From Variovorax paradoxus (GTDB lineage: Bacteria > Pseudomonadota > Gammaproteobacteria > Burkholderiales > Burkholderiaceae_C): a DNA stretch of 64,000 nucleotides. The stretch lies in assembly GCA_016806145.1 (NCBI GenBank), contig CP063166.1, forward strand, positions 2,046,001 through 2,110,000. Reading direction: 5' to 3'. Below the pieces are notes generated by a model. That model searched no databases and was not told the origin of the DNA. It saw nothing but the letters and a program-made list of their open reading frames with translations. Numbering within the stretch: the stretch's first letter is position 1; each line of letters starts with the position of its first letter. Shown piece after piece: positions 46,293-59,177 of the stretch. The position numbers and the translations under genes were made by a program.

Positions 46293-47732
46293 TCAGCGTT
46301 CGCCGCCGTGCCCGGAGGCCAGCGGCGGCGCCACCTCCTCGAGCGGCTTGCGTTCAGCGTCGGCCGCGTAGCGCAAGGCCAGCAGCCCGGCCACCACCAC
46401 CAGCACCGCGGCGAAGCAGTAGCCCACCATCACCGCGCCGCGGCTGCCGGTCTCGATCAAGAGGCCGAACAGCACCGGCGCCGCGAAGCCGCCCGCGCCC
46501 ATGCCGATGGCATAGAAGATCGCGATGGCCATGGCGCGCATCTCGAGCGGGAACACCTCGCTGACCGTGAGATAGGCCGAGCTCGCGGCGGCCGAGGCCA
46601 GGAAGAACACGGCGGACCAGCACAGCGCCTGGCTGCGCGCGTCGAGCCAGCCCTGCATGAAGGCCCAGCCGGTGAAGGCCAGGCCCACGCCCGCCAGCAC
46701 ATAGGTCAGCGCGATCATGCGGCGCCGGCCCACGCTGTCGAACAGCGGGCCCAGCAGCAGCGGCCCCAGCACGTTGCCGAGCGCGAACGGGAAGATATAG
46801 AGCGCCACGCTGGCCTCGGGCACGGCGTAGAAGCGCGTCAGCACCAGCGCATAGGTGAAGAAGATCGCGTTGTAGAAGAAGGCCTGCGCGATCATCAAGG
46901 CGAGCGCGACCACGCTGCGCTGCCGGTAGTGCTGCAGCAGCACGCGCGCCACCTGCCGCATCGGCGGGCTCTCGCGGCGCGCGGCCGTGTAGTCGACGTA
47001 ACTGCGCGGCGCGGGCAGCGGGCCGTGCTGCGCCGAGACCTCGGCCTCGATTTCGTCGACGATGCGTTTGGCTTCGTCGGCGCGGCCGTGCGCGATCAGC
47101 CAGCGCGGGCTCTCGGGCACGTGGCGGCGCACCAGCAGGATCGCCACCGCGAGCACCGCGCCCAGGCCGAAGCCGGCGCGCCAGCCCCACACCGGGCCGA
47201 TCACGCGCGTGTCGAGCAGCACCAGGCTCAGCCCGGCACCGAGCGCGGCGCCGATCCAGAAGCTGCCGTTGATCGCGAGGTTGACGCGACCGCGCACGCG
47301 CGCGGGGATCAGCTCGTCGATGGCCGAGTTGATGGCCGCGTACTCGCCGCCGATGCCCAGCCCGGTGACGAAGCGGCACAGCGCGAAGAAGGCGAAGTCG
47401 GGAGAGAAGGCCGTGGCCAGCGTGCCGAGCGTGTAGACCACCAGCGTGACCAGGAACAGCTTCTTGCGTCCGAGCCGGTCGGTGAGCCGGCCGAACAGCA
47501 GCGCGCCGAGCACGGCGCCGGCCACGTAGATCGAACCCGAGAGGCCGATCTCGCCGGCCGTGAGCCCCAGCGTGTCGGGCCGCTCGAGCACGGCGCCGAT
47601 CGAGCCCACCAGGGTGACCTCGAGGCCGTCGAGCACCCAGGCCACGCCGAGGGCGATCACCACGCGCCAGTGCCAGCGGGACCAGGGCAGGCGGTCGAGG
47701 CGGGCGGGGATGTCGCTGCGCAGCACCGTCAT
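46293..47732 (-). CDS. MFS transporter, sugar/metabolite:H+ symporter type
   Basis: 479 aa, twelve hydrophobic segments. Both MFS signature loops are present: GRLTDRLGRKKLFLVTLVVYTLG between helices 2 and 3, and GPLFDSVGRRRMIALTYVLAG in the second half, plus FVTGLGIGGEYAAINSAIDELIPARVRGRVN and PESPRWLI of the sugar-porter group. The ATG at 47732 is the first Met before the first helix. It lies 79 nt downstream of phnW and might be co-transcribed with the phosphonate cluster. Substrate cannot be named. Confidence 0.88.
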   Translation of the reverse strand: MTVLRSDIPARLDRLPWSRWHWRVVIALGVAWVLDGLEVTLVGSIGAVLERPDTLGLTAGEIGLSGSIYVAGAVLGALLFGRLTDRLGRKKLFLVTLVVYTLGTLATAFSPDFAFFALCRFVTGLGIGGEYAAINSAIDELIPARVRGRVNLAINGSFWIGAALGAGLSLVLLDTRVIGPVWGWRAGFGLGAVLAVAILLVRRHVPESPRWLIAHGRADEAKRIVDEIEAEVSAQHGPLPAPRSYVDYTAARRESPPMRQVARVLLQHYRQRSVVALALMIAQAFFYNAIFFTYALVLTRFYAVPEASVALYIFPFALGNVLGPLLLGPLFDSVGRRRMIALTYVLAGVGLAFTGWAFMQGWLDARSQALCWSAVFFLASAAASSAYLTVSEVFPLEMRAMAIAIFYAIGMGAGGFAAPVLFGLLIETGSRGAVMVGYCFAAVLVVVAGLLALRYAADAERKPLEEVAPPLASGHGGER

Positions 47733-47811
47733 GCGCCCGATTATGGGAAGCGTGCCGTGCCCCGCGTTGTAGGACCGACGCTGCAATGCGCCGGTCCGAT
47801 GAACTCCCCGC

Positions 47812-48942
47812 TCAGGCCGCGACGGCCGCCGATGGCTGGCGGATGCCCATGGCCTCGAGCGTCTCGGCGATGGCGGCGACCGCGCCCGGAATGCCCGCGT
47901 CGCCGAAGTGCCCCATGCAGCCCACGCGGAAGGTCTCCACCTGCGTGAGCTTGCCGGGGTAGAGGATGTAGCCGCGCTTCTTGACCTCGTTGTAGAAGGT
48001 CTTGAAGTCGTAGCGCGGATCGTCGGGCGCATGGAAGGTGACGATGATCGGTGCCTGGATGGCGGGGTCGAGGAAGGCGCGCAGGCCCAGCGCGGCCAGC
48101 CCGCTCACCAGCGCCTTGCAGTTGCGCGCATAGCGGCCGCCGCGCGCGGCCAGGCCGCCTTCCTCCACGTACTGCGCGATCGCGGTGTCGAGCGCGGCCA
48201 CCACGTGGGTGGGCGGCGTGAAGCGCCACTGCGTGGTCTTCTCCATGTAGACCCACTGGTCGTACAGGTCCAGGCTCAGCGAGGGGCTGTGGCCCTCGCA
48301 TTGCTCGAGCGTGCTGCGCCTGACGATCACGAAGCCCATGCCCGGCACGCCCTCGAGGCACTTGCCCGAGGCCGCGACCACGGCATCGAACGGGGTCTTG
48401 CGCGCGTCGATCTCGAGCGCGCCGAAGGAGCTCATGGCATCGACGATCAGGCCGCGCCCGTGCCTGGCCACCACCAGCGCGATCTCGTGCAGCGGGTTGA
48501 GCACGCCGGCGCCGGTCTCGCAGTGCACCACCGCGACGTGGGTGATGCCGGGATCGGCCGCGAGCGCGCGGTCCACGTCGGCGGGCGAAATCTGTTTTTC
48601 TTCCGTGTAGTCGATGGTGGTCAGCTTGCGGCCCAGCACCTTGCAGATCTTCGCGAGGCGCTGGCAGTAGGCGCCGTTGCTCGGCACCAGCACGTGGCCG
48701 TCGCGCGGCACCACGGTGCCGATGGCGGCCTCGACCGAGAAAGTGCCGCTGCCCTGCAGCGGCACGCATTCGTGCGTGCCCGTGCCGTGCACGATCTCCA
48801 GCACCTGGCGGCGGATGCGCGCGGTGATCTGGTTGAAGTCGCCGTCCCATGAACCCCAGTCGCGCAGCATCGCCTGGCGCGTGCGCTCGGACGTGGTCAG
48901 GGGGCCGGGGGTGAGCAGGATCGGATGCGGGGCTTGACTCAT
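47812..48942 (-). CDS. phnW: 2-aminoethylphosphonate:pyruvate transaminase
   Basis: 376-aa class V PLP transaminase. It converts AEP plus pyruvate to phosphonoacetaldehyde plus alanine. Seen: the N-terminal [28 protein letters not shown], the PLP-binding Asp in [12 protein letters not shown] and Lys194 in [14 protein letters not shown], which aligns with the PLP lysine of characterised PhnW enzymes. GGAG lies 5 nt before the ATG. It is the last gene of the leftward arm, 40 nt after the fused permease. Downstream steps are encoded by phnY and phnA on the other arm. Confidence 0.93.
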   Translation of the reverse strand: MSQAPHPILLTPGPLTTSERTRQAMLRDWGSWDGDFNQITARIRRQVLEIVHGTGTHECVPLQGSGTFSVEAAIGTVVPRDGHVLVPSNGAYCQRLAKICKVLGRKLTTIDYTEEKQISPADVDRALAADPGITHVAVVHCETGAGVLNPLHEIALVVARHGRGLIVDAMSSFGALEIDARKTPFDAVVAASGKCLEGVPGMGFVIVRRSTLEQCEGHSPSLSLDLYDQWVYMEKTTQWRFTPPTHVVAALDTAIAQYVEEGGLAARGGRYARNCKALVSGLAALGLRAFLDPAIQAPIIVTFHAPDDPRYDFKTFYNEVKKRGYILYPGKLTQVETFRVGCMGHFGDAGIPGAVAAIAETLEAMGIRQPSAAVAA

Positions 48943-48981
48943 GGTGTCTCCAGGCAGGGAAGGGGAATGACGTGGGGCCGT

Positions 48982-50711
48982 TCAGCCGCGGCCCAGGTTG
49001 CGCCAGGCCTGCGTGCGCGCGAGCAGCACGCGCGTGAGCAGCGCATAGGCGATGCACACCAGCGTCGAGGTCACCACGATCAGGCTGGCCAGCGCGGCGG
49101 CCGGGCCGATGTCGCCGGCGTCGTCCATGTGCATGATCGCGACCGACGCGAGGATGGTCTCGGGCGTGTAGAGGAAGATGGCGCACGACAGGCTGGCCAT
49201 CGACACCACGAAGAAGTAGCGCCCGATGTCGAGGATCGCCGGCAGGCATACCGGCACCGTGACGCGCAGGAAAGTCTTGAAGAACGGCACCTTGAGCGAG
49301 GCCGAGACGGCCTCGAACTCGTTGTCGATCTGCTTGAGCGCGGTGACGGCCGTGAGGTGGCTCGAGGTGTAGTAGTGCACCACCATCGACACGATCAGGA
49401 TCGCCATCGTCTGGTAGAGGAAGTTCAGCGGGTTGGCCGGATGGTTGAAGAACATCACGTAGCCCAGGCCCAGCACCAGGCCCGGCACTGCCATCGACAG
49501 CACCGCCATCAGGTGCATGCCCTTGCGCATCAGGCCGAGGCCGCGCGTCTTCTCGATCAGGTAGGCGCCCGTGAACACGATCAGCGAGCCGGCCACCGCG
49601 GTGGCCATGGCCACCAGCAGGCTGTTGCCGTAGGCCGCGGCCATGTCGCTCTCGACCAGCACGAAGTGGTAGTGCTTGAGCGTGAACGACTGGTCGTAGG
49701 GCCACAGCGCGATCAGCGAGGTGTAGACCGCCATGCCGATGGTGGCCAGCAGGAAGGCGCAGACCACGGTGCAGAACAGCGTGAGCAGCGTGTCGGCCAC
49801 GCGCCGGCGCTTCGGGCTGTAGGGCACCGAGCGCGCCGTGAGCTGCGCCTTGAGCTTGCGCCGCACCACGTAGTCGATCACGAAGGAGACGATCGACGGC
49901 AACAGCAGCAGCATGCCGACCACCGCGCCGATCGAGAAGTTGTGCTGCCCCACCACCTGCTTGAAGACGTCGACCGACAGCACGTTGAAGTTGCCGCCGA
50001 TCACCTTGGGCGCGCCGAAGTCGCTGACCACGTAGGTGAAGACCACGGTGGCCGCGCTGATCAGGCCGTACTTGCACGAAGGCAGGGTGATGGTCATGAA
50101 CTGCCGCAGCGGCCGCGTGCGCAGCGCGGTGGCGGCCTCGTAGAGCCGACCGTCGGCCAGCGACAGCGCGGTGACCAGGATCATCAGCGCATGCGGGAAG
50201 GTGTTGTAGACCTCGGCCAGGATGATCCCGGGCGCGCCGTAGATCGAGGTGCCGCCGAGCAGGAACTTGAGCGCGCCCTGGTTGCCGAACCATTGCACGA
50301 ACGAGATCGCCGACAGCAGCGAGGGCGCGAGCAGCGGGATCAGCGCGATGAGTCGGAACACGGCCTTGAGCGGCGCCGGCATGCGGCTGCGCGTGAGCGC
50401 ATAGGCGAACACGAAGGCCGTGGGCACCGAGATCGCGACCACCGCGGCCGCGACCCAGACCGAGTTCCAGGCGGCGCGCAGCAGGCTCGGCGTCTGGAAG
50501 TAGGTGATGAAGTGGGCCAGGCCGACGAAGCGGCCGTCCTTGTCCTGCACCGCGTGCGCGAGGATGGTGAGCAGCGGCGCGACCAGGAACACGAACAGCA
50601 TCGCCATCACGACGCACAGCACGGCGCGCGCGATGGTCTCGTCGCGGCTCCAGCGCAGGGCGGGCCGCGTGCTGATGGCCGGCTTGGCGGCGAGGGGATG
50701 GGCGAGCGTGT

Positions 50712-50715
<4 letters not shown>
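48982..50715 (-). CDS. Aminophosphonate ABC transporter permease, two fused domains
   Basis: 577 aa with two binding-protein-dependent permease domains in one chain, each with six hydrophobic segments. The docking loops are AATALRTRPLRQFMTITLPS (about 215-234) and AVSASLKVPFFKTFLRVTVPV (about 490-510). This PhnU2-type fused permease accompanies AEP transport ATPases and binding proteins in phosphonate clusters. The ATG at 50715 overlaps the ATPase stop (ATGA). Same overall plan as ferric-type FbpB permeases, so phosphonate specificity comes from context. Confidence 0.88.
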
Positions 50716-51851
<1,136 letters not shown>

Positions 51852-51942
51852 TGTTCGCACTCGTCGTTGGCGGACGCGCGAGACGCGCGTCCGCGGGTTG
51901 AAGAAGGACAGAAAGACAGCGGCCGATCGGACTTTTTCGCGG

Positions 51943-52033
51943 GACACCGCGGAACCGGCTTCGCCGGGCCGCCGGTGTCGCCCCCGGTAGGGGGTTGGCG
52001 AAGCGACACGAAGTGCGCGCAGCCTGGGGGCGA
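51943..52033. repeat. Compound hairpin repeat between phnS-like and ATPase genes
   Basis: GACACCG (51943-51949) pairs with CGGTGTC (51973-51979) around a nested CCGGC-TTC-GCCGG hairpin; next to it CCCCC-GGTA-GGGGG (51981-51994) makes another. Strings of this type occur repeatedly between genes in related genomes, from memory. On the transcript it follows the binding-protein gene directly and may act as a processing or partial stop site. Confidence 0.6.
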
Positions 52034-52035
52034 GC

Positions 52036-53076
52036 CTATTTAGCTTCGGCCTTGCCTTCGTAGCGCTTGCTCCACTCGGCCAGGATGCGTTCGCGGTTCT
52101 TGGCGGCCCAGTTCAGGTCGTTCTTCGCGAGCAGCTTCTCGTAGTTGTCGGGAATGCCCTCGAGCTTCGAGACCACGCCGGGGTAGGCCACCACGGCCCA
52201 CCAGCGCGCGCTGATCTGGTTGGCCTCCTTGCTCGCCATCCAGTCGGCGAAGCGCTTGGCCTGCTCGAGCTTGGTGCTGGTCTTCATGAGGCTGGTGGCC
52301 TCGATGTCCCAGCCCAGGCCTTCCTTCGGGAAGATCAGGTCGACCGGCGCGCCCGACTTCTTGACCTGGTGGGCGCGGAACTCGAACGAGATGCCGATCG
52401 GGAACTCGCCCGCGCCGGCCTGCTTGCAGGGCTTGGAGCCCGAGTGCACGTACTGCGCGATGTTCTGGTGCAGCGCGTCCATGTACTTCCAGCCCTCGGC
52501 ATCGCCCCACAGTTGCAGCCACGAGGACACGTCGAGGTAGCCGGTGCCGCTGGAGGCCGGGTGCGGCATCGAGATGGCGCCCTTGTAGACCGGCTTGGCC
52601 AGGTCCTTCCAGCTCTCGGGCTTGGGCAGGCCCAGCTTCTGCGCCTCGACCCGGTTGAAGCAGATGGTGGCGGCCCAGACGTCCATGCCGACCCAGGCCG
52701 GCGGGCGCGCGGCATCCGAATAGGCGGGGTTCAGTTCCTTGAAGCCCTTGGGCTCGTAGGGCAGCAGCATGCCTTCCTGCTGCAGCAGCGCGAGACTGCT
52801 GGCGGCCAGGCCGGCCACCACGTCGGCCTGCGGATTGGCTTTCTCTGCCAGCAGCTTGGCGGTGACGATGCCGGTGGAGTCGCGCACCCACTTCACCTCG
52901 ATGTCGGGATTGGCCTTCTCGAAGGCGTCCTTGTAGAGCTTCATGGCATCGGTCTCGAGCGCGGTGTAGACCAGGAGCGAGGTCTTCTGCGCCCAGGCGG
53001 CGCCGCTGGCCACGAGGCCGAGCGCCGCGGCGCACAGGACGGCCGCGAGACGGCGCGAGCTTGGTTTCATCGTCAT
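52036..53076 (-). CDS. 2-aminoethylphosphonate ABC transporter binding protein (PhnS-like)
   Basis: 346-aa periplasmic receptor. The ATG at 53076 has AGGAG 6 nt upstream and starts a signal peptide (RRLAAVLCAAALGLVASGAAWAQ). The mature domain is the type used for iron and phosphonates: TSLLVYTALETDAMKLYKDAFEKANPDIEVKWVRDSTGIVTAKLLAEKANPQADVV, then ISMPHPASSGTGYLDVSSW. First gene of the leftward phosphonate arm, directly after the shared promoter; ligand assignment rests on that context. Confidence 0.9.
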   Translation of the reverse strand: MTMKPSSRRLAAVLCAAALGLVASGAAWAQKTSLLVYTALETDAMKLYKDAFEKANPDIEVKWVRDSTGIVTAKLLAEKANPQADVVAGLAASSLALLQQEGMLLPYEPKGFKELNPAYSDAARPPAWVGMDVWAATICFNRVEAQKLGLPKPESWKDLAKPVYKGAISMPHPASSGTGYLDVSSWLQLWGDAEGWKYMDALHQNIAQYVHSGSKPCKQAGAGEFPIGISFEFRAHQVKKSGAPVDLIFPKEGLGWDIEATSLMKTSTKLEQAKRFADWMASKEANQISARWWAVVAYPGVVSKLEGIPDNYEKLLAKNDLNWAAKNRERILAEWSKRYEGKAEAK

Positions 53077-53158
53077 CTGTTTCTCCTGAGAGGGCTTGCT
53101 GTCACGGAAGGGTGAGTGGCGGGCGTCCGGGGCCTGGTCGGCCGGATCCGGTAAAGGC

Positions 53159-53187
53159 AATGTAGATTGCAGACTGAAGACTGTCAA
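53159..53187 (-). promoter_or_regulatory. Promoter of the leftward phosphonate arm
   Basis: On the minus strand TTGACA (complement of 53182-53187) and TACATT (complement of 53159-53164) are 17 nt apart. The -35 is perfect and lies inside an operator arm. Predicted start about 75 nt upstream of the binding-protein gene. Confidence 0.65.
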
Positions 53188-53205
53188 TAAAAAATTGTTG
53201 ACAGT
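53180..53205. promoter_or_regulatory. Operator dyad ACTGTCAA-N10-TTGACAGT
   Basis: Perfect 8-bp inverted repeat. Each arm contains a TTGACA, one per strand, so a single dyad sits on the -35 boxes of both divergent arms. The GntR/FCD regulator encoded 30 nt to the right is the natural candidate to bind it. Confidence 0.75.
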
Positions 53206-53234
53206 TTTCAATCCGAGGCTGGAGAATGCGTTCC

Positions 53235-55188
<1,954 letters not shown>

Positions 55189-55206
55189 CCGACCGCCGGA
55201 GCACCC

Positions 55207-56655
55207 ATGAGCCAAGCCACGCTGAAGCCAGGCACCATCCACCGCGAAGCCCTGCGCATCGCCGGCGAGCGCGTCTACCGCGACCGCACGATCGAGGTCA
55301 CCTACCCCTACACCGGCGAGGTGATCGCCACCGTGCCCAAGGCCACGCTCGACGACGTGCGCAACGCGCTGCGCATCGCGCGCGACTACAAGCCCACGCT
55401 CACGCGCTACGAGCGCTACAAGATCCTGATGCGCGCGGGCGAGATCATCGCCTCGCGCCTCGACGAGATCTCGCGCACCATCACGCTCGAATCGGGCCTG
55501 TCGCGCAAGGACTCGCTCTACGAGGTGGGCCGCGCCTCCGACGTGCTGCTGTTCGCGGCCAACCAGGCGCTGGTCGACGATGGCCAGGTGTTCTCGTGCG
55601 ACCTCACGCACCACGGCAAGAGCCGCAAGGTCTACACGCTGCGCGAGCCGCTGCAGGGCGCGATCACGGCCATCACGCCGTTCAACCATCCGCTCAACCA
55701 GGTGATCCACAAGGTGGCGCCGGCCATCGCCACCAACAACCGCATCGTGCTCAAGCCCAGCGAGAAGACGCCGCTGGCGGCCTTCCTGCTGGCCGACATC
55801 CTCTACGAGGCCGGCCTGCCGCCGCCGATGCTGTCGGTGCTCACCGGCGACCCGCGCGAGATCGCCGACGAGCTGCTGACCAACGCCGACGTCGACCTCG
55901 TCACCTTCACCGGCGGCGTGCCGATCGGCAAGTACATCGCGGCCAAGGCGGTCTACAAGCGCCAGATCCTCGAGCTCGGCGGCAACGACCCGATCATCGT
56001 GATGGACGATGCCGACATCGAGGAGGCGGCCACGCTCGCGGCCAGCGGCTCGTACAAGAACTCGGGCCAGCGCTGCACCGCGATCAAGCGCATGCTGGTG
56101 CACGAATCGGTGGCCGACCAGTTCGTCGAGCTGCTGGTGGCCAAGACCCGCGCATTGAAGTACGGCGACCCGATGGATCCCGACACCGACATGGGCACGG
56201 TGATCGACGAGGCCGCCGCGAAGCAGTTCGAGGGCGTGGTCAACGAGGCCATCGCGGCCGGCGCGAAGCTGCTGTACGGCAACGAGCGCCGCGGCGCGCT
56301 GTATTCGCCGACGGTGCTCGACCGCGTCGACCCCGGGATGACGGTGGCCAAGCACGAGACTTTCGGTCCCGTGTCGCCGGTGATCCGCTTCAAGACCATC
56401 GACGAGGCGATCCGCATCTCGAACGGCACGGCCTACGGCCTGTCGTCGTCGATCTGCACCAACCGGCTCGACCACATCACGCGCTTCATCCGCGAGCTCA
56501 ACGTCGGCAGCGTCAACGTGCGCGAGGTGCCGGGCTACCGGCTCGAACTCACGCCCTTCGGCGGCATCAAGGACTCCGGCCTGGGCTACAAGGAAGGCGT
56601 GCTCGAGGCGATGAAGAGCTTCACCAACACCAAGACCTACTCGCTGCCCTGGTAA
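55207..56655 (+). CDS. phnY: Phosphonoacetaldehyde dehydrogenase
   Basis: 482-aa NAD-dependent aldehyde dehydrogenase. Catalytic Cys290 in NSGQRCTAI and general base Glu256 in ILELGGNDP; the oxyanion Asn is in TPFNHPLN. It oxidises phosphonoacetaldehyde made by PhnW to phosphonoacetate for PhnA. The name is strengthened by position: GGAG start 18 nt after phnA. Nearest general family is non-phosphorylating aldehyde dehydrogenase; no other aldehyde source is evident here. Confidence 0.92.
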   Translation: MSQATLKPGTIHREALRIAGERVYRDRTIEVTYPYTGEVIATVPKATLDDVRNALRIARDYKPTLTRYERYKILMRAGEIIASRLDEISRTITLESGLSRKDSLYEVGRASDVLLFAANQALVDDGQVFSCDLTHHGKSRKVYTLREPLQGAITAITPFNHPLNQVIHKVAPAIATNNRIVLKPSEKTPLAAFLLADILYEAGLPPPMLSVLTGDPREIADELLTNADVDLVTFTGGVPIGKYIAAKAVYKRQILELGGNDPIIVMDDADIEEAATLAASGSYKNSGQRCTAIKRMLVHESVADQFVELLVAKTRALKYGDPMDPDTDMGTVIDEAAAKQFEGVVNEAIAAGAKLLYGNERRGALYSPTVLDRVDPGMTVAKHETFGPVSPVIRFKTIDEAIRISNGTAYGLSSSICTNRLDHITRFIRELNVGSVNVREVPGYRLELTPFGGIKDSGLGYKEGVLEAMKSFTNTKTYSLPW

Positions 56656-56657
56656 CC

Positions 56658-57221
56658 ATGAGCCTGAGCCTTCCCGACATCGTCGGCCTGTTCGAAACCA
56701 AGGGCCATGCCCAGTACGACGGCGAGCCCGTCACCCAGCTCGAGCATGCGCTGCAATCCGCGCACCTGGCCGAGCAGGAGGGGGCGGACAGCGCGCTGAT
56801 CGCCGCCTCGCTGCTGCACGACCTGGGCCACCTGCTGCACGACTTCGGCGGCACGCCGACGCAGCAAAGGCTCGACGACCTGCACCAGTACCGCTGCCTG
56901 CCGTTCCTGCGCGCGCTGTTCGACGTGGCCACGCTGGAACCGATCCGGCTGCACGTGGACGCCAAGCGCTTCCTGTGCGCGCGCGAGCCCGGCCACCTCG
57001 AGGCACTGTCGCCCGATTCGCAGCGCAGCCTGCAGCTGCAGGGCGGCGTGTTCGATTCGGCGCAGGCCAGTGCCTTCGAGGCGCTGCCCTACGCGAAGGA
57101 CGCGGTGCGGCTGCGGCGCTGGGACGACACGGCCAAGTGCGCCGACGCGAAGACGCCGGACCTCGCGCATTACGTGCGGCACCTCGAGGCCGCGTTGAAG
57201 CCCACCGCCATCGCCGCATGA
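56658..57221 (+). CDS. HD-domain (PhnZ-like) phosphonate-degradation protein
   Basis: 187 aa. HD residues are visible as His30 in QLEHALQ, His54-Asp55 in LLHDLGHLLHDFG with another His at 58 and 61, and later His and Asp residues in the helices. A Y-x-x-E pattern (Tyr20, Glu23 in AQYDGEPVTQ) resembles the substrate-gating signature of PhnZ-type mixed-valent diiron oxygenases, which cleave C-P bonds in 1-hydroxylated phosphonates. No PhnY*-type hydroxylase is in the window, so substrate supply is unclear. Starts 2 nt after phnY stop. Confidence 0.85.
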   Translation: MSLSLPDIVGLFETKGHAQYDGEPVTQLEHALQSAHLAEQEGADSALIAASLLHDLGHLLHDFGGTPTQQRLDDLHQYRCLPFLRALFDVATLEPIRLHVDAKRFLCAREPGHLEALSPDSQRSLQLQGGVFDSAQASAFEALPYAKDAVRLRRWDDTAKCADAKTPDLAHYVRHLEAALKPTAIAA

Positions 57222-57667
57222 GCGGTACGCCACCGGTCGTGCTGGCGCGCCGCCCGGCGACGCGGGAAGACATCCCCTTCCTGCTCGCGCTGCGGCAGCG
57301 CACGATGAACGGCCACGTGGTGGCCTCGGGCGCCGAGGTCAGCGATGCGCACCACATGGCGCGGCTGATGCACCGCTTCGAATGCGCCGAGGTGCTGCTG
57401 CACGAGGGCGAGCCGGTCGGCCTGCTCAAGGTGTCGCGCGATCCGCACGAATGGGTGCTGATCCAGATCCAGCTCGCGCCGCGCTATCAGGGCGGCGGCA
57501 TCGGCACCGGGCTGCTGGCCGAGGTCGTCGCCGAGGCCGAACGCGCCGGCGTGGACCTCACGCTCAGCGTGCTCAAGGCGAATCCGGCCCGCGCGCTCTA
57601 CGCGCGCTTCGGCTTCCTCGTCGAGCGCGAGTCCGAGTTTTCCTACGAGATGCGGCGCAAGCCCTGA
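57218..57667 (+). CDS. GNAT-family N-acetyltransferase
   Basis: 149 aa. The acetyl-CoA loop is QLAPRYQGGGIGTGLL (about residues 80-95), followed by a typical LSVLKANPARALYARFGFLVERE C-terminus. The start overlaps the HD-gene stop (ATGA, 57218-57221). In other clusters PhnO acetylates aminoalkylphosphonates; this protein is not a clear PhnO, but its coupling suggests that it modifies an aminophosphonate or an intermediate. Confidence 0.88.
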   Translation: MSGTPPVVLARRPATREDIPFLLALRQRTMNGHVVASGAEVSDAHHMARLMHRFECAEVLLHEGEPVGLLKVSRDPHEWVLIQIQLAPRYQGGGIGTGLLAEVVAEAERAGVDLTLSVLKANPARALYARFGFLVERESEFSYEMRRKP

Positions 57668-57684
57668 CCACCTACGAAGCCGCC

Positions 57685-59073
57685 ATGCGCCCCTTCTGGA
57701 TCGAACAGGCCCTCTTCAACGACGGCGACCTCGCGCCCGCGCTGCAGGGCGAATGCGAGGCCGACCTCTGCATCGTCGGCGGCGGCTTCACCGGACTGTG
57801 GACCGCGATCCAGGCCAGGCAGCAGGCGCCCGCGCTCGACATCGTCATCCTCGAGAGCGACCTCTGCGGCGCCGGCGCGAGCGGCCGCAACGGCGGCTGC
57901 CTGCTCACCTGGTCGGCCAAGTTCCTGACCCTGCGCCGGCTGTTCGGCGAGGACGAGGCGGTGCGCCTGGTCAAGGCCTCGGAGGCGGCGGTGCAGCACA
58001 TCGCCGACTTCTGCGCCGCCCACGGCATCGACGCCGAGCTGCGCCAGGACGGCACGCTCTACACCGCCACCTCGCCGGCCCAGGTCGGCACGCTCGATCC
58101 GATGATGCGCGCGCTCGAAGCGCGCGGCATCCATTCCTATCGCACCTTGCCGCCCGAGGAAGTGGCGCGGCGCTCGGGCTCGGCGCGCAACCTCGCGGGC
58201 GTGTACTCGCCGATCGCGGCCACCGTGCATCCGGGCAAGCTGGTGCGCGGGCTGCGGCGCGTGGCGCTGGCGATGGGCATCCGCATCCACGAGCGCACGC
58301 CGATGCTCGATTTCTCCACCGGCCATCCGGTCGTGGTGCGCACGCCGGCCGGCAGCGTGCGCGCGAAGAAGCTGGTGCTCGCGATGAATGCCTGGATGGC
58401 CAGCCGCTTCGCGCAGTTCGAGCGCACCATCGCCATCGTGTCGAGCGACATGGTGATCACCGAACGCTGCCCCGAGCTGCTCGAGCGCAGCGGCCTGACC
58501 GACGGCGTGTCGGTGCTCGATTCGCGCACCTTCGTCTACTACTACCGCGGCACGGCCGATGGCCGCCTCATGCTGGGCAAGGGCGGCAATACCTTCGCCT
58601 GGGGAGGGCGCATGGCCAAGGTGTTCTACGAGCGCTCGCCCTACGAGGCCGAGCTCACGCAGGCGCTGCGTTCCTTCTTCCCGGCCCTGAGCGAAACGCC
58701 CATCACCGCGAGCTGGAACGGCCCGTCCGACCGCTCGGTCACGGGCTTCCCGTTCTTCGGCCGGCTCGACGGCGCGCCGCACATCTACTACGGCTTCGGC
58801 TACTCGGGCAACGGCGTCGGGCCGACCTACATGGGCGGGCAGATCCTGTCGTCGCTGGTGCTCGACCAGGACAACGCCTGGACGCGCAGCCCGATCACAA
58901 AGGGGCCGCTCGGCTACTTTCCGCCCGAGCCGGTGCGCTACGTGGGATCGATCGTGGTGCGCAATGCGATCCGCCGCAAGGAACTCGCCGAGGACGAGAA
59001 CCGGCAACCGTGGCTGGTGGACCGCATGCTCAGCAAGCTCGCCAACGCCGCGGGCAAGGCCGACAAGGCCTGA
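57685..59073 (+). CDS. FAD-dependent aminophosphonate oxidoreductase
   Basis: 462-aa DAO-family flavoprotein. FAD motif CIVGGGFTGLWTAIQ (about 27-41), acidic strand IVILESDLCGAGASGRNGGC, and C-terminal IYYGFGYSGNGVGPTYMGGQIL. Shape and context match the putative aminophosphonate oxidoreductases found beside PhnA, PhnY and HD proteins; recent work reports related oxidases acting on N-methyl-AEP or AEP itself. If so, it gives a second, transaminase-independent way to make phosphonoacetaldehyde. Last gene of the rightward arm. Confidence 0.87.
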   Translation: MRPFWIEQALFNDGDLAPALQGECEADLCIVGGGFTGLWTAIQARQQAPALDIVILESDLCGAGASGRNGGCLLTWSAKFLTLRRLFGEDEAVRLVKASEAAVQHIADFCAAHGIDAELRQDGTLYTATSPAQVGTLDPMMRALEARGIHSYRTLPPEEVARRSGSARNLAGVYSPIAATVHPGKLVRGLRRVALAMGIRIHERTPMLDFSTGHPVVVRTPAGSVRAKKLVLAMNAWMASRFAQFERTIAIVSSDMVITERCPELLERSGLTDGVSVLDSRTFVYYYRGTADGRLMLGKGGNTFAWGGRMAKVFYERSPYEAELTQALRSFFPALSETPITASWNGPSDRSVTGFPFFGRLDGAPHIYYGFGYSGNGVGPTYMGGQILSSLVLDQDNAWTRSPITKGPLGYFPPEPVRYVGSIVVRNAIRRKELAEDENRQPWLVDRMLSKLANAAGKADKA

Positions 59074-59177
59074 CCCGAGGCGGCGGGCCGGGCGGGCCCG
59101 CACGTCATGGCACCCGTCTATGATCCGCGCGCCGCATGGGAGCGGCAGGCATCACAACACGAAGACGAGGAGAAGGC

